A DNA stretch of 39,407 nucleotides from a virus: the IMG/VR virus record IMGVR_UViG_3300021405_000030, positions 1 to 39,407 of that record. One strand, written 5' to 3'. The position numbers and the translations under genes are program-made. Of this stretch, positions 30,364 to 38,658 are shown in pieces (within the stretch, counting starts at the first letter, position 1; the number at the start of each line of letters is the position of its first letter). The notes under the pieces were generated by a model. That model made no database searches. It saw only the letters and a list, made by a program, of their open reading frames with translations, and was not told the DNA's origin.

Positions 30364-31665
30364 ATGAAGATTCAGATGTGGAGCGTCGACAAGGTGCTCC
30401 CGTACAAGCGGAACCCACGGAAAAACGAGGACGCCGTGGAGAAAGTCGCCGCGTCCATCAGGGAGTTCGGATTTAAGCAGCCCATCGTGGTGGACAAAGA
30501 CTCCGTGATCATCGTAGGGCACACCAGATTGCTCGCGGCGCTCCGGCTCGGAATGAAGGAGGTGCCCGTGCTGGTCGCGACCGATCTTTCGCCGGCACAG
30601 GTGAAGGCATACCGACTGGCCGACAACAGGGTCCACGAAGAAGCAGTGTGGGACGAGGAACTTCTCGCGCTCGAACTCGGCGATTTATCGAAGCTCGGTT
30701 TCAATCTGGAAGCCACCGGCTTCGACGTCGACGAAATTAACGCGCTGCTCAACCTCGAGCAGGGCGGACTGCTCCCGGGCACCGAGGAGGACGTCGTGCC
30801 GGCGACGCCGGAGAAGCCGACCACGCGCAACGGCGACCTGATTTCGCTCGGCAAGCACCGGCTCATCTGCGGCGATTCGACAGATCCGTTCACCATCGAG
30901 AAATTGTTCAGCGGGTCGAAGGCCGACGCGGTGTTCACCGATCCGCCCTACAACGTGAACTACGAAGGCTCCGCCGGAAAAATCAAAAACGACAACATGG
31001 AGGACCTGAAGTTCCGGCAGTTCCTGCTCCGCGCGTACGCGGTGATGTTCCGCGTGCTGCGCGACGGCGCCGCGGTCTACGTTTGCCACGCTGACACCGA
31101 GGGCGAGAATTTTCGCGGCGCGTTTCGCGAGGCCGGCTTCAAGCTCTCCGGCTGCCTGGTGTGGGTCAAAGACGCGCTCGTGCTCGGGCGCTCCGACTAC
31201 CAGTGGCAGCACGAGCCGATTCTCTACGGGTGGAAACCCACGGGCGCGCACCGCTGGTACGGCGATCGGAAGTCCACGACGGTCTCCGAGTTCATGCTCG
31301 AGGCTCCGCTCACCGAGGTCGAGCCCGGCACCTACCGGCTGCGTCTCGGCGAGCAGTGGTTTGTGATCTGCGGCGAGAAGCTCACGATCAAGGAACTGGC
31401 GACGACGATCACGCGCATCCCGCGGCCGAAAAAAAACGAGGACCATCCCACGATGAAGCCCGTCGCGCTCATCGACAAGATGCTCCGCAATTCAACCAAG
31501 CGCGGCGACCTGGTGTTCGATCCCTTCGGCGGCTCAGGGTCCACGATGATCTCCTGCGAGAAGCTCAACCGCGCAGCCTTCCTCTGCGAACTCGAGCCGA
31601 AGTTTTGCGACGTAATAGTCCTCCGGTGGGAACAGGCGACCGGCAAAAAAGCGAGGCGACCATGA
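30364..31665 (+). CDS. ParB-like domain fused to adenine/cytosine-N DNA methyltransferase
   Basis: A 433-residue fusion with AAGGGAGC upstream. Residues 1-90 are a ParB/Srx-like domain (VLPYKRNPRKNEDAVEKVA, FGFKQPIVVDKD, IIVGHTRLLAALRLG). Residues about 160-430 are a beta-class N4/N6 methyltransferase with catalytic TDPPYNVNY (DPPY 193-196) and the later AdoMet-binding DPFGGSGST (386-394). Between YGDRKSTTV and HPTMKP lies an extra segment of about 40 residues (TYRLRLGEQWFVI...). Such fusions are common in phages and may methylate the genome against restriction or control packaging. The ATG of the next gene overlaps its end. Confidence 0.9.
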   Translation: MKIQMWSVDKVLPYKRNPRKNEDAVEKVAASIREFGFKQPIVVDKDSVIIVGHTRLLAALRLGMKEVPVLVATDLSPAQVKAYRLADNRVHEEAVWDEELLALELGDLSKLGFNLEATGFDVDEINALLNLEQGGLLPGTEEDVVPATPEKPTTRNGDLISLGKHRLICGDSTDPFTIEKLFSGSKADAVFTDPPYNVNYEGSAGKIKNDNMEDLKFRQFLLRAYAVMFRVLRDGAAVYVCHADTEGENFRGAFREAGFKLSGCLVWVKDALVLGRSDYQWQHEPILYGWKPTGAHRWYGDRKSTTVSEFMLEAPLTEVEPGTYRLRLGEQWFVICGEKLTIKELATTITRIPRPKKNEDHPTMKPVALIDKMLRNSTKRGDLVFDPFGGSGSTMISCEKLNRAAFLCELEPKFCDVIVLRWEQATGKKARRP

Positions 31666-31961
31666 AGCTCACCGATCTGAATCCGAGATGGTTCGTGCTG
31701 CAGACCGACGGTCAGCGCGTGGGCCTGACGTTCGAGTGCCCGCATTGTCGCGAGACGCGGCTCGGAATTGTTTTCCACCGCCGTGGCTACGAGGCCATCG
31801 ACGACGCGTACGTCCGCGCGCACCATCGCGGCGCTGATGCGGATTTTATTTGGACGCTGGTTTCCGGGGAGGACTTCGACACTCTGACGGTGACGCCATC
31901 CGTCAACGCCGAGGCCGCCGGCCACTGGCACGGCTTCATCACGAACGGAGAAATCCGGTGA
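31662..31961 (+). CDS. DUF6527-like small zinc-type protein
   Basis: A 99-residue protein starting at ATG 31662 (ATGA overlap). LTDLNPRWFVLQTDGQ, then LTFECPHCRE with a CxxC pair, and a final PSVNAEAAGHWHGFITNGEI match the phage/bacterial DUF6527 pattern. The Cys and His residues suggest a metal site. It often sits beside packaging or host-takeover genes; the role is unknown. Confidence 0.78.
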   Translation: MKLTDLNPRWFVLQTDGQRVGLTFECPHCRETRLGIVFHRRGYEAIDDAYVRAHHRGADADFIWTLVSGEDFDTLTVTPSVNAEAAGHWHGFITNGEIR

Positions 31962-32251
31962 GCGACAAGCGAGAAATCGAAATCCCATCGCGCGCGATCA
32001 CGTCCGGCGTCGACGTCCGAATCTTCAACGTCGCGAACCGCGGCAGCAAGCTCGTGAAGTTCAAAGCCGAACGCGGGAAGGGCTACACCGCCGAAGGCGT
32101 GCAGGGCCTGCTCGACGGCATCGTGGAGATGCTCGACAAGCAATTCCCGCGCGAGGAATTCGACATCGTTCGCACCGGACCGTTCAAATACAACGTGGTG
32201 TGGCGATCCACGCGGCCGGCGCCGGCGGGCCTCGACCCGGTCTCGGGCTAG
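31958..32251 (+). CDS. Small conserved protein before terminase, unknown
   Basis: A 97-residue protein from GTG 31958 (GTGA overlap). It has SGVDVRIFNVANRGSKLVKF, a short KGYTAEGVQGLLDGIVEML helix and a final PFKYNVVWRS strand. It lies four bases upstream of the small terminase start, so it probably belongs to the packaging operon. No family recognised. Confidence 0.68.
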   Translation: MSDKREIEIPSRAITSGVDVRIFNVANRGSKLVKFKAERGKGYTAEGVQGLLDGIVEMLDKQFPREEFDIVRTGPFKYNVVWRSTRPAPAGLDPVSG

Positions 32252-32255
32252 GCTC

Positions 32256-32765
32256 ATGGCAACCGTCGGACCGGAAAAAGTCGCGCAGGCGCTGAACCTC
32301 ACCGAGTCGCGCGTCCACCAGCTCGTGAAGGAGGGACTTCCGAAGGAAGGCCGCGGCCAGTTCGATCCCGTCAAATGCATGCTCTGGTACATCCGGTACC
32401 TGCAGGCGGCGATTGAAAAGAAATCGGTCCCGACGCTCGACGGCGGTTTCGTGGGCGAACGCGAGGAACGCGTGCGGCTGCTCCGCGCCGACGCCGACCT
32501 CCGCGAGATGGAGCTCGCGCGCGAGCGGTCGCTCGTGATCTCCATCGCAGATTACGAACGCACGCTGGCCGATCTGATTCTCACCACCAAGGCCCGGGTG
32601 ATGGCGATCCCGTCGCGCGTCGCTCCTGAAGTCGTGGGCCAGACGTCGCGCGTGATGGCGCAGGCGCTCATCGAGAAGGCGTGCAAGGAAGCGCTCGCGT
32701 ACCTCGCGAAGGCGGAAAATTACAAACATGCAGGTCCCGCAGAGTCATCCAAGCGCGCTGGCTAA
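32256..32765 (+). CDS. Terminase small subunit, Nu1-like
   Basis: A 169-residue protein. The N-terminal winged-helix domain (EKVAQALNLTESRVHQLVKE, GRGQFDPVKCMLWYIRYL) matches lambda Nu1 family small terminases that bind the packaging site. The C-terminal half is helical (RLLRADADLREMELARERSL) and should contact the large subunit. It overlaps the large terminase by 38 bases. The Nu1/gpA pairing points to cohesive-end type packaging. Confidence 0.85.
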   Translation: MATVGPEKVAQALNLTESRVHQLVKEGLPKEGRGQFDPVKCMLWYIRYLQAAIEKKSVPTLDGGFVGEREERVRLLRADADLREMELARERSLVISIADYERTLADLILTTKARVMAIPSRVAPEVVGQTSRVMAQALIEKACKEALAYLAKAENYKHAGPAESSKRAG

Positions 32766-34671
32766 CCTCATCGCGATGCTCGGGCGCTCCGTCGCGCTCT
32801 ACGATCCGCCGCCGGACATCACCGTCTCGCAGTGGGCGATCAACAACCGCGTGCTCCCGAAGGGAACGACCTCGCGGCCTGGTCCGTTCAAGCCCGAACT
32901 TTTCCAGATCGAGATGATGGACGTGGTGCTCGACCCGCTCGTTCACGAAGTGGTGATCATGAAGTCGACGCAGGTGGGCTACTCCGACGCGGTGATCAAC
33001 AACATCTGCGGGTACTTCATCGATGCAGATCCGCAGCCGATCATGCTCGTGCAGCCCACCATCGATAACGCGAAGGACTACGGCAAAAAAAGAATCACGC
33101 CGATGATTGAGTCCTGTCCCGCGCTGCGCGAGAAAATCAAACCGCCGACGACCCGGCGCGCCGGCAACACGCTATCCCTGAAGGAATTTCCCGGCGGGTT
33201 CCTGAAGCTCACCGGCGCGAACTCCGGCGCCGGCCTCCGCAGCGATCCCGTGCCCGTGGTGCTGTTTGACGAGGTGGACGGATATCCGCTGGACACCGAT
33301 GGCGAGGGTTCGCCGATCTCCATCGGCACCAGGCGCACCGACGGATTCGCGAACTACAAAATCGTGAAGGGTTCCACGCCGGCGAAGCCCAAAGGTCTCA
33401 GCCCGATCGAGAACGACTTCGAGCGCAGCGACAAGCGGCGCTTCCACGTCCCGTGTCCGTTCTGCCAGACGATGCAGCCGCTGCGCTGGCGTGATCCGGC
33501 GCCGCCGAACGGCACCGGCATCTACCGCCTGCAGTACGCCACGAACGCCGACGGGCAGGTCGACCCGGCCTCGGTCGCCTACCTCTGCAGCTCGAGCGCG
33601 TGCGGAAAAAAAATCCCGGAGCGCTACAAACAGCAAATGCTCAACGCTGGCAAATGGATTGCCGAGTTTCCCGAGCGGCCGGTCGTGGGGTTCCACATCA
33701 ACGCGCTCTACTCGCCGTGGCGCGAAAACTGGCACGCGCTCGCGCAGGAGTGGAGCGAAGCGAACAAGGAAGGGAACCCGGAAAAACTGAAGGCGTTCAT
33801 CAACCTCCGGCTCGGCGAGACGTGGGAAGAGCAGGGCGACGCGATCGAGGCGCTCGCGCTGAAGGCGCGGCTCGAGGAATACCAGGCCGAGGTCCCGGAC
33901 GGCGTCGGCCTGCTCACCGCCGCGGTCGACGTGCAGGCGGACCGCCTCGAGTGCGTCGTGAAGGGTTGGGGCGACAAGGAGGAATCGTGGCTCATCGCCT
34001 ACCAGCAATGCTTCGGCGATCCCGGGCAGGAGGCGGTGTGGAACGAGGTCGATTCGTTCCTGCTCTCGACGTGGGAGACGGCGACCGGCCACAAAGTGAA
34101 AATCGCCTGCACCATGATTGACTCCGGCGGTTTGCACACCGACTCGGTCTACCGTTTCGTGCGCGCGCGCCAGCATCGAAAAATTTTCGCGCTGAAAGGC
34201 TCGAGCGAGTCGGGGAAGGAAATCCTCGGCAAGTTCAGCGTGAACAACCAGTACCGCGTGAAGCTCTGGATCATCGGGACCGACACCGCGAAGGACCGCA
34301 TCTTCGCCCGGATGAAAATTCCAGCGCCTGGTCCGGGCTACATGCACCTGCCCGACTTTGCCGAGGACGAGTACCTCGCGCAGCTGACGTCCGAGAAGGC
34401 GGTCCGGCGTTACCGCCGTGGCAAGGGCACGGTCCGCGAATATCTCAAGACGCGCGCGCGCAACGAGGCGCTCGACCTCGAGGTCTACGCGCTCTCGGCG
34501 CTGTACGTCCTCGGGCAGGCGGCGATCCGCAAGCTCGGCGAACTCGCCGCCGCGCTCCGGCTCCCGCCGGACGAGCCGCCGAAGGGGTCAGGAGGCGGTC
34601 AGCAGGGCGGTGGAGGCGATGGTCCGGGGCGGCCAAGCGGCGGGTCATCGTGGGTTCAGGGGTGGCGATAG
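32728..34671 (+). CDS. Terminase large subunit, gpA family
   Basis: A 647-residue packaging motor. The ATPase domain has a Walker A variant KSTQVGYS (residues 79-86), matching lambda gpA's KSARVGYS, and Walker B VVLFDEVD (177-184). A zinc-like CPFC (243-246) with later cysteines follows. The nuclease domain has AAVDVQADRLE with Asp401, the position of the lambda catalytic aspartate. The C-terminus ends in a Gly-rich tail. It should cut the genome at cos and drive DNA into the prohead through the portal. Start inside the small subunit gene is supported by the family length. Confidence 0.95.
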   Translation: MQVPQSHPSALANLIAMLGRSVALYDPPPDITVSQWAINNRVLPKGTTSRPGPFKPELFQIEMMDVVLDPLVHEVVIMKSTQVGYSDAVINNICGYFIDADPQPIMLVQPTIDNAKDYGKKRITPMIESCPALREKIKPPTTRRAGNTLSLKEFPGGFLKLTGANSGAGLRSDPVPVVLFDEVDGYPLDTDGEGSPISIGTRRTDGFANYKIVKGSTPAKPKGLSPIENDFERSDKRRFHVPCPFCQTMQPLRWRDPAPPNGTGIYRLQYATNADGQVDPASVAYLCSSSACGKKIPERYKQQMLNAGKWIAEFPERPVVGFHINALYSPWRENWHALAQEWSEANKEGNPEKLKAFINLRLGETWEEQGDAIEALALKARLEEYQAEVPDGVGLLTAAVDVQADRLECVVKGWGDKEESWLIAYQQCFGDPGQEAVWNEVDSFLLSTWETATGHKVKIACTMIDSGGLHTDSVYRFVRARQHRKIFALKGSSESGKEILGKFSVNNQYRVKLWIIGTDTAKDRIFARMKIPAPGPGYMHLPDFAEDEYLAQLTSEKAVRRYRRGKGTVREYLKTRARNEALDLEVYALSALYVLGQAAIRKLGELAAALRLPPDEPPKGSGGGQQGGGGDGPGRPSGGSSWVQGWR

Positions 34672-34826
34672 GCAGGCGAAAGGGTAATCATTGAGTACAA
34701 TTATCGAATGGTACTTTAGACCTATTGTGCTCAAACCGGAGTCACGGTACTCTGGCTTTGTAAGCGGGACCCACCAGCGCTTCAACGCCGATGAGTCCCT
34801 AACAAACAAAGCGAGGTCTAGTCGCC
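34672..34826. promoter_or_regulatory. AT-richer gap after terminase, possible promoter/operator
   Basis: This 155-base gap is noticeably less GC-rich than its neighbours. AGTAC and GTACT form a 5-bp inverted repeat at 34693-34697 and 34711-34715, and GAGT/ACTC pairs lie near 34740-34753. TTGAGT at 34691 is a possible -35, but no good -10 follows. It precedes a set of very small genes, so it may drive them. Confidence 0.4.
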
Positions 34827-35006
34827 ATGTCTGCTCCCGAAACCCTACCAGAATCGCTGCTCAAAGCAAAAGCCAGCTACGCCGTCCGCTCCGGCAACAT
34901 CCTGCTCCAGACTTTCGAAAACGCGAACGAGATGTGGAAGTTCCACGACCGCCTGCTCGCCGAAGGCGTGGACGTCCGCGTCGACGTCACTCCGGCGGTG
35001 CTCTAG
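34827..35006 (+). CDS. Very small protein, unknown
   Basis: A 59-residue protein from ATG 34827 to TAG 35006, preceded by GCGAGG. The sequence ESLLKAKASYAVRSGNILLQ, then ENANEMWKFHDRLLAEGVDV and VRVDVTPAVL suggests a compact alpha-beta fold. Its TAG overlaps the next GTG. Good third-position composition supports coding. Function unknown. Confidence 0.62.
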   Translation: MSAPETLPESLLKAKASYAVRSGNILLQTFENANEMWKFHDRLLAEGVDVRVDVTPAVL

Positions 35007-35137
35007 TGTTCGGGCACTCGTTCGAGGAGGTCGCCGCCGAAGCCCGCGCGTGGAACGAACAGCGCGCGGCGTGGCGTCGCGAGTGGCTGCACGAACTCGC
35101 CGTGGAAATGGCGAAGGCATTCGAGGAGAAGCGATGA
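35006..35137 (+). CDS. Very small helical protein, unknown
   Basis: A 43-residue protein from GTG 35006, overlapping the previous stop by one base and the next ATG by four. It is a single charged helix (EEVAAEARAWNEQRAAWRRE, ending MAKAFEEKR). Coupling on both sides supports translation. Confidence 0.5.
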   Translation: MFGHSFEEVAAEARAWNEQRAAWRREWLHELAVEMAKAFEEKR

Positions 35138-35391
35138 CCACATGGACGCGGGCAGAGCACAGTGATCTCGGCGCGGCGATGCGCGCGCGCGGAATCGACC
35201 TCGGGGAGATGCTCGACGGCGAACGCGGGTTCACTTGGGACTCGCCGACCGGCAGCACGGTGTACGCGGTCATTGCCGAGGACGGCATCCACGTCCCGAT
35301 TATCCAAGAGGAAATCGTCTGCTCCGATATCGAAGAGGCGGAAGGCGTGCTCGCGAAGTTCGTTCGGGACGAGTTCGGCGAGGTGTTCTGA
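35134..35391 (+). CDS. Small protein, unknown
   Basis: An 85-residue protein starting at ATG 35134 (ATGA overlap; GAGGAGAAG upstream). DLGAAMRARGIDLGEMLDGE is followed by strands GSTVYAVIAEDGIHVPIIQE and an acidic helix AEGVLAKFVRDEFGEVF. The strand-rich middle suggests a small alpha-beta domain. Function unknown. Confidence 0.65.
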   Translation: MTTWTRAEHSDLGAAMRARGIDLGEMLDGERGFTWDSPTGSTVYAVIAEDGIHVPIIQEEIVCSDIEEAEGVLAKFVRDEFGEVF

Positions 35392-35543
35392 TGACCGTCT
35401 CCGAACTGATTTTCGTTGTCTCGTTTCTCGGGTTCGTCTACTTCCTCCGCGCTGTGCTCCGCGCGTGGCACTCTCCGGAATTCCAGCGCGATCTCGCGCG
35501 GCTCCGCGAGCAGCGACGGCTTCGCAAGGCAGCACGACGGTAA
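35391..35543 (+). CDS. Small membrane protein, unknown
   Basis: A 50-residue protein whose ATG overlaps the previous stop by one base (TGATG). An N-terminal membrane helix (ELIFVVSFLGFVYFLRAVL) is followed by a basic tail (RLREQRRLRKAARR). It may act in the inner membrane. Function unknown. Confidence 0.6.
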   Translation: MTVSELIFVVSFLGFVYFLRAVLRAWHSPEFQRDLARLREQRRLRKAARR

Positions 35544-35568
35544 CGTTGCTCTTTTGGAAATAGTCCTA

Positions 35569-35594
35569 CTGACCCGGGCTGCTTTGCGGGTCAG
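35569..35594 (+). terminator. Hairpin before the secreted-protein gene
   Basis: A perfect 8-bp inverted repeat (CTGACCCG, CGGGTCAG) with a 10-base loop follows the small membrane gene and ends 20 bases before the next ATG. There is no T run, so it may be a stability or regulatory element rather than a terminator. Confidence 0.4.
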
Positions 35595-35614
35595 AATTCT
35601 CTCTGGAGGATGTC

Positions 35615-36112
35615 ATGAGAACACTCGCTGTGGCCCTGCTGGTAATCGCGTCAGCGCTCACCGCGTCCGCGAACAACAAAGATGTAACGGTCACCACCAA
35701 TCGCTTCACTGGCAAAACTACGATCCAGATGAGGCCGATGGAACTTAAATCTCCGGCTCTCGGCTGCTTCCCGTGCCTCGACCTGATGGCGCTAGAGCAG
35801 GACGGACAGATCTCGCTGGTGGTAATCTCCAACAATCCCGAGTGGCTGTTTCTCCACGGCACCGACGTACACGTGCTCGCGGACGGAAAGCCGATTGACC
35901 TCGGCCACTTCGAGCCGGTGGACCGCAAGGTGAACACCTTCGTGATGGTCACGACCACCGAGTACGTGATGAAAGCGGTGGACCGCGCCGCGATCGAGCA
36001 GATGGCCGCGGCCGGCGATCTACAGATCGAAGTGGGTCCGTTCCAGTGCAAGGTCAAAGCGAAAAACGCCGAACGCCTGAAGCATTTCGCAGAAGCTCTC
36101 CCGGCTAAGTAG
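35615..36112 (+). CDS. Secreted protein with signal peptide, moron candidate
   Basis: A 165-residue protein with CTGGAGGA before the ATG. Residues 1-19 (MRTLAVALLVIASALTASA) form a classic signal peptide with an A-S-A cleavage site. The mature part has strands VTVTTNRFTGKTTIQMR, LVVISNNPEWLFLHG, VHVLADGKPIDLGHFEPV and an ending NAERLKHFAEALP, suggesting a periplasmic or exported beta-rich domain. It is flanked by a hairpin upstream and a strong terminator downstream and interrupts the packaging-head operon, which fits a moron expressed independently. It could alter host surface or stress properties. No family is named. Confidence 0.78.
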   Translation: MRTLAVALLVIASALTASANNKDVTVTTNRFTGKTTIQMRPMELKSPALGCFPCLDLMALEQDGQISLVVISNNPEWLFLHGTDVHVLADGKPIDLGHFEPVDRKVNTFVMVTTTEYVMKAVDRAAIEQMAAAGDLQIEVGPFQCKVKAKNAERLKHFAEALPAK

Positions 36113-36136
36113 TTCTCCAGCGCAGTCCGCCCTGGC

Positions 36137-36175
36137 ACGGCTCCCGTCTCCCCCGGCGGGAGCCGTTCTCTTTTA
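36137..36175 (+). terminator. Intrinsic terminator after the secreted-protein gene
   Basis: A perfect 10-bp stem (ACGGCTCCCG at 36137-36146, CGGGAGCCGT at 36157-36166) with a 10-base loop is followed by TCTCTTTTA. It should end the moron transcript and separate it from the head genes. Confidence 0.83.
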
Positions 36176-36232
36176 GGGCAGGTCAGTAACTCTCTTGTTT
36201 TTCCCCGCAGGGCAAATCTCGTACGTTCAGTC

Positions 36233-37087
36233 GTGCCAGCCATCGTCCAGGACCGCGTGCCCGACCACTTCCCGGCCGGCACGACGGTGAAATTCACCCG
36301 AACCTTGGACGACTATCTTCCCTCGGATGGCTGGACGTACACGATCTACCTGAATGGTCTCACGCAAAAATTCAGCAAGGTCGCCAGCGTTTTTTCGAAC
36401 GACTACCTCATCGAGTTCGTCCCCTCCGACACCGCGTCGCTCAACCCAGGCCCGTATCGCTACGCCGAGCGTCTCTCGAATCCCGGCACCGACTTTGTGA
36501 TCACCGGCGTCGAGCCCGACGGTTTTGGAAATGCGATCTACTCGTTTTCTTCGTTCACGAATCTGCCGCCCTTCCTCGGCATGGGAGTCGTGATCAGCGG
36601 CTTCGCGAACGGAGGCAACAACGCGAGCGGCGCGATCTCCGCGATGTCGCTCGACGGACGCTTCGCCGGCTCATTCACGATTCCCAACGGCGCAGCGGTC
36701 GCTGAAACCCACGCGGCCTCGGGCGCCGGCGCCGCGGAGATTCACGACATCCACGGCGACGAACTGGTGATCAATATCGAGCCGAACGTAGCGACCTCCG
36801 CCGCCGGCGCGTTCGCCACGTTCGAAGAGAATCAGCTCGCGGTTGTCGAAGCCGTGCTCGCTGGACGGATCACCACCGGCATCGAGACCTACCAAATCGC
36901 CGGTCGCAGCGTGACGAAAATTCCGATCAAGGAACTGATGCAGCTGCGCGGTCTGCTGCGCGCGGCCGTCTGGCGTCAGGACAATCCGGGCAAGCTCGGC
37001 GTCCCCTACCACGTGGTGTTCCATGCCGAGAACGAGGACATGGATTATCCGCCGACGTGGGTTGACGTCACAGGACTCGAGCGATGA
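36233..37087 (+). CDS. Head completion protein, gpW-like with Ig-like insert
   Basis: A 284-residue protein from GTG 36233; no strong ribosome site is visible. The N-terminal domain (about 1-80) has TVKFTRTLDDYLPSDGWTYT. Residues about 88-170 are an Ig-like beta module (GMGVVISGFANGGNN ... VAETHAASG). The C-terminal part (about 200-260), QLAVVEAVLAGRITTGIETY then GRSVTKIPIKELMQLRGLL, resembles lambda gpW, which closes the portal after packaging. Its place between terminase and portal equals that of W in lambda. The product is about four times longer than gpW. It overlaps the portal ATG by four bases. Confidence 0.65.
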   Translation: MPAIVQDRVPDHFPAGTTVKFTRTLDDYLPSDGWTYTIYLNGLTQKFSKVASVFSNDYLIEFVPSDTASLNPGPYRYAERLSNPGTDFVITGVEPDGFGNAIYSFSSFTNLPPFLGMGVVISGFANGGNNASGAISAMSLDGRFAGSFTIPNGAAVAETHAASGAGAAEIHDIHGDELVINIEPNVATSAAGAFATFEENQLAVVEAVLAGRITTGIETYQIAGRSVTKIPIKELMQLRGLLRAAVWRQDNPGKLGVPYHVVFHAENEDMDYPPTWVDVTGLER

Positions 37088-38658
37088 GAGCGCCGTCCTG
37101 GTCACGCAAAGTTCTCGATCGGATCACTTCGGAGTTCGGTTTTTCCTCGAAACGCTCACTCACCGTGTTCGCCGGCGCGCAGGGCGGACGTCTCACCATG
37201 GACTGGATTGCCGCGATCCTGTCCGCCGATCAGGAAATCAAAGGGAACATGCGGCTCCTCCGCGCGCGCGCGCGCGAGCTCTCCCGCAACAACCCCGTGG
37301 CGAAGTCCTACCTGAAACTGCTCACCGCGAATGTCCTCGGCGAAAACGGCATCGGTTACCAGGCGCAGGTCCGCAACAACGACCAGACGCTGAACGATGC
37401 CTTCAACACCAAAATCGAAACGGCGTGGACCGAGTGGTGCAAAAAAGGGAATTGCACCGTCGACGGGAAGCTTTCCTTCCGCGCGATCCAGAATCTGGTG
37501 CTGAAGAACATCGCGACCGACGGCGAGGTGTTCATCCGCATGGTGCAAGGCTTCGCGAATAAGCACCGCTTCGCGATCCAGCTGTTCGACGCGGACCAGG
37601 TAGACCACCTGTTTTCTCGTTTCGCTTCGAAGGATTCGAACGAGATCAGGATGGGAGTCGAAATCGATGCGTGGGGAAAGCCCGTCGCCTACCACGTGAA
37701 TCTGCAGCACCCGTCCGATCTCGGCGGCTCGCTAATGCGCGTCCGCATCCCTGCCGAGCAGATGCTCCACCTGTACGATCCCGAGCGGATCAACCAGACG
37801 CGCGGGATCACCTGGTACCACCCGTGCATGGTCGAACTCCGCATGCTCGGCGGGTACGTCGAAGCGGAACTCGTCGCCGCGCGCACCGGCGCCGCGAAGA
37901 TGGGTTTCCTGAAGCACACCGACCCGTCCTCCTACGAAACGCCGAACTCCGACGCGAAGTACAAAATCGAAGCGCAGCCCGGTGTGATCGAATCGCTCCC
38001 GCCCGGCATGGACTTCCAGGCGTGGTCTCCCGACCATCCCGCCGGCGCGTTCCCCGCGTTCGTGAAGGCCATGCTCCGTTTCGTCGCAAGCTCACTCGGA
38101 GTTTCCTACAACGGCCTCGCGTCCGATCTCGAAGGCGTCAACTACTCGTCGATGCGCTCCGGCCTGCTTATCGAGCGCGACCAGTGGAAGATGCTGCAGT
38201 CGCTCGTGAAGGAGCAGATGCTCCAGCCGATTTTCGAGGGTTGGATGCCGATGGCGCTGCTCGCCGGCGTGCTGGTCCTCGACTCGAGGGACCCGGCGCG
38301 ATTCATGGCGGGGAAGTGGATGCCGCGCGGCTGGCTGTGGGTTGACCCGCTCAAGGACGTGCAGGCCGCGATCCTCGGCATCGGCGCCGGCCTCACCACG
38401 CGCGACGCGCAGATCTCGCAGCAGGGAGGCGACTACGAGGAAGTGTTCGAGCAGCTCGAGCAGGAAAACACTCTCGCGAAGAAGCTGAACCTCGACCTGC
38501 AAATTCAGGCGAAGGCTCCCGTCGTGGACAAAGGCCCGAAGGACCAGGTGGTCGAAGAGGACGATTCGGACGGCAGCGATCCGAACGTCGATGACGAGGA
38601 AGCGAAGGGCAAGAAATCCGCGGCCGCGAGCCGAATCGTTTCGATTGGAGGCAGGTGA
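37084..38658 (+). CDS. Portal protein, lambda gpB family
   Basis: A 524-residue portal. It has ARELSRNNPVAKSYLKLLTA near residue 60, then NIATDGEVFIRMVQG, a core with LFDADQVDHLF and the conserved PAEQMLHLYDPERINQTRGI loop, then LGVSYNGLASDLEGVNYSS and a Gln-rich helical crown region (DYEEVFEQLEQEN). The C-terminus is acidic and disordered. Portals form the ring through which DNA is packaged and to which connectors attach. The TGATG overlap couples it to the protease-capsid gene. A CG-alternating run lies at 37260-37274. Confidence 0.94.
   Translation: MRAPSWSRKVLDRITSEFGFSSKRSLTVFAGAQGGRLTMDWIAAILSADQEIKGNMRLLRARARELSRNNPVAKSYLKLLTANVLGENGIGYQAQVRNNDQTLNDAFNTKIETAWTEWCKKGNCTVDGKLSFRAIQNLVLKNIATDGEVFIRMVQGFANKHRFAIQLFDADQVDHLFSRFASKDSNEIRMGVEIDAWGKPVAYHVNLQHPSDLGGSLMRVRIPAEQMLHLYDPERINQTRGITWYHPCMVELRMLGGYVEAELVAARTGAAKMGFLKHTDPSSYETPNSDAKYKIEAQPGVIESLPPGMDFQAWSPDHPAGAFPAFVKAMLRFVASSLGVSYNGLASDLEGVNYSSMRSGLLIERDQWKMLQSLVKEQMLQPIFEGWMPMALLAGVLVLDSRDPARFMAGKWMPRGWLWVDPLKDVQAAILGIGAGLTTRDAQISQQGGDYEEVFEQLEQENTLAKKLNLDLQIQAKAPVVDKGPKDQVVEEDDSDGSDPNVDDEEAKGKKSAAASRIVSIGGR

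Noticed and set aside
33172-34347. A 391-codon minus-strand frame opposite the large terminase
   Set aside because: The terminase frame has clear Walker and nuclease motifs; the antisense product is an Arg/Val/Leu-rich shadow.
34691-35137. A 148-codon frame starting in the gap after terminase
   Set aside because: Its first part (34691-35005) has no good ribosome site and overlaps the better 34827 gene in another phase. Only the terminal 43 codons from GTG 35006 are kept.
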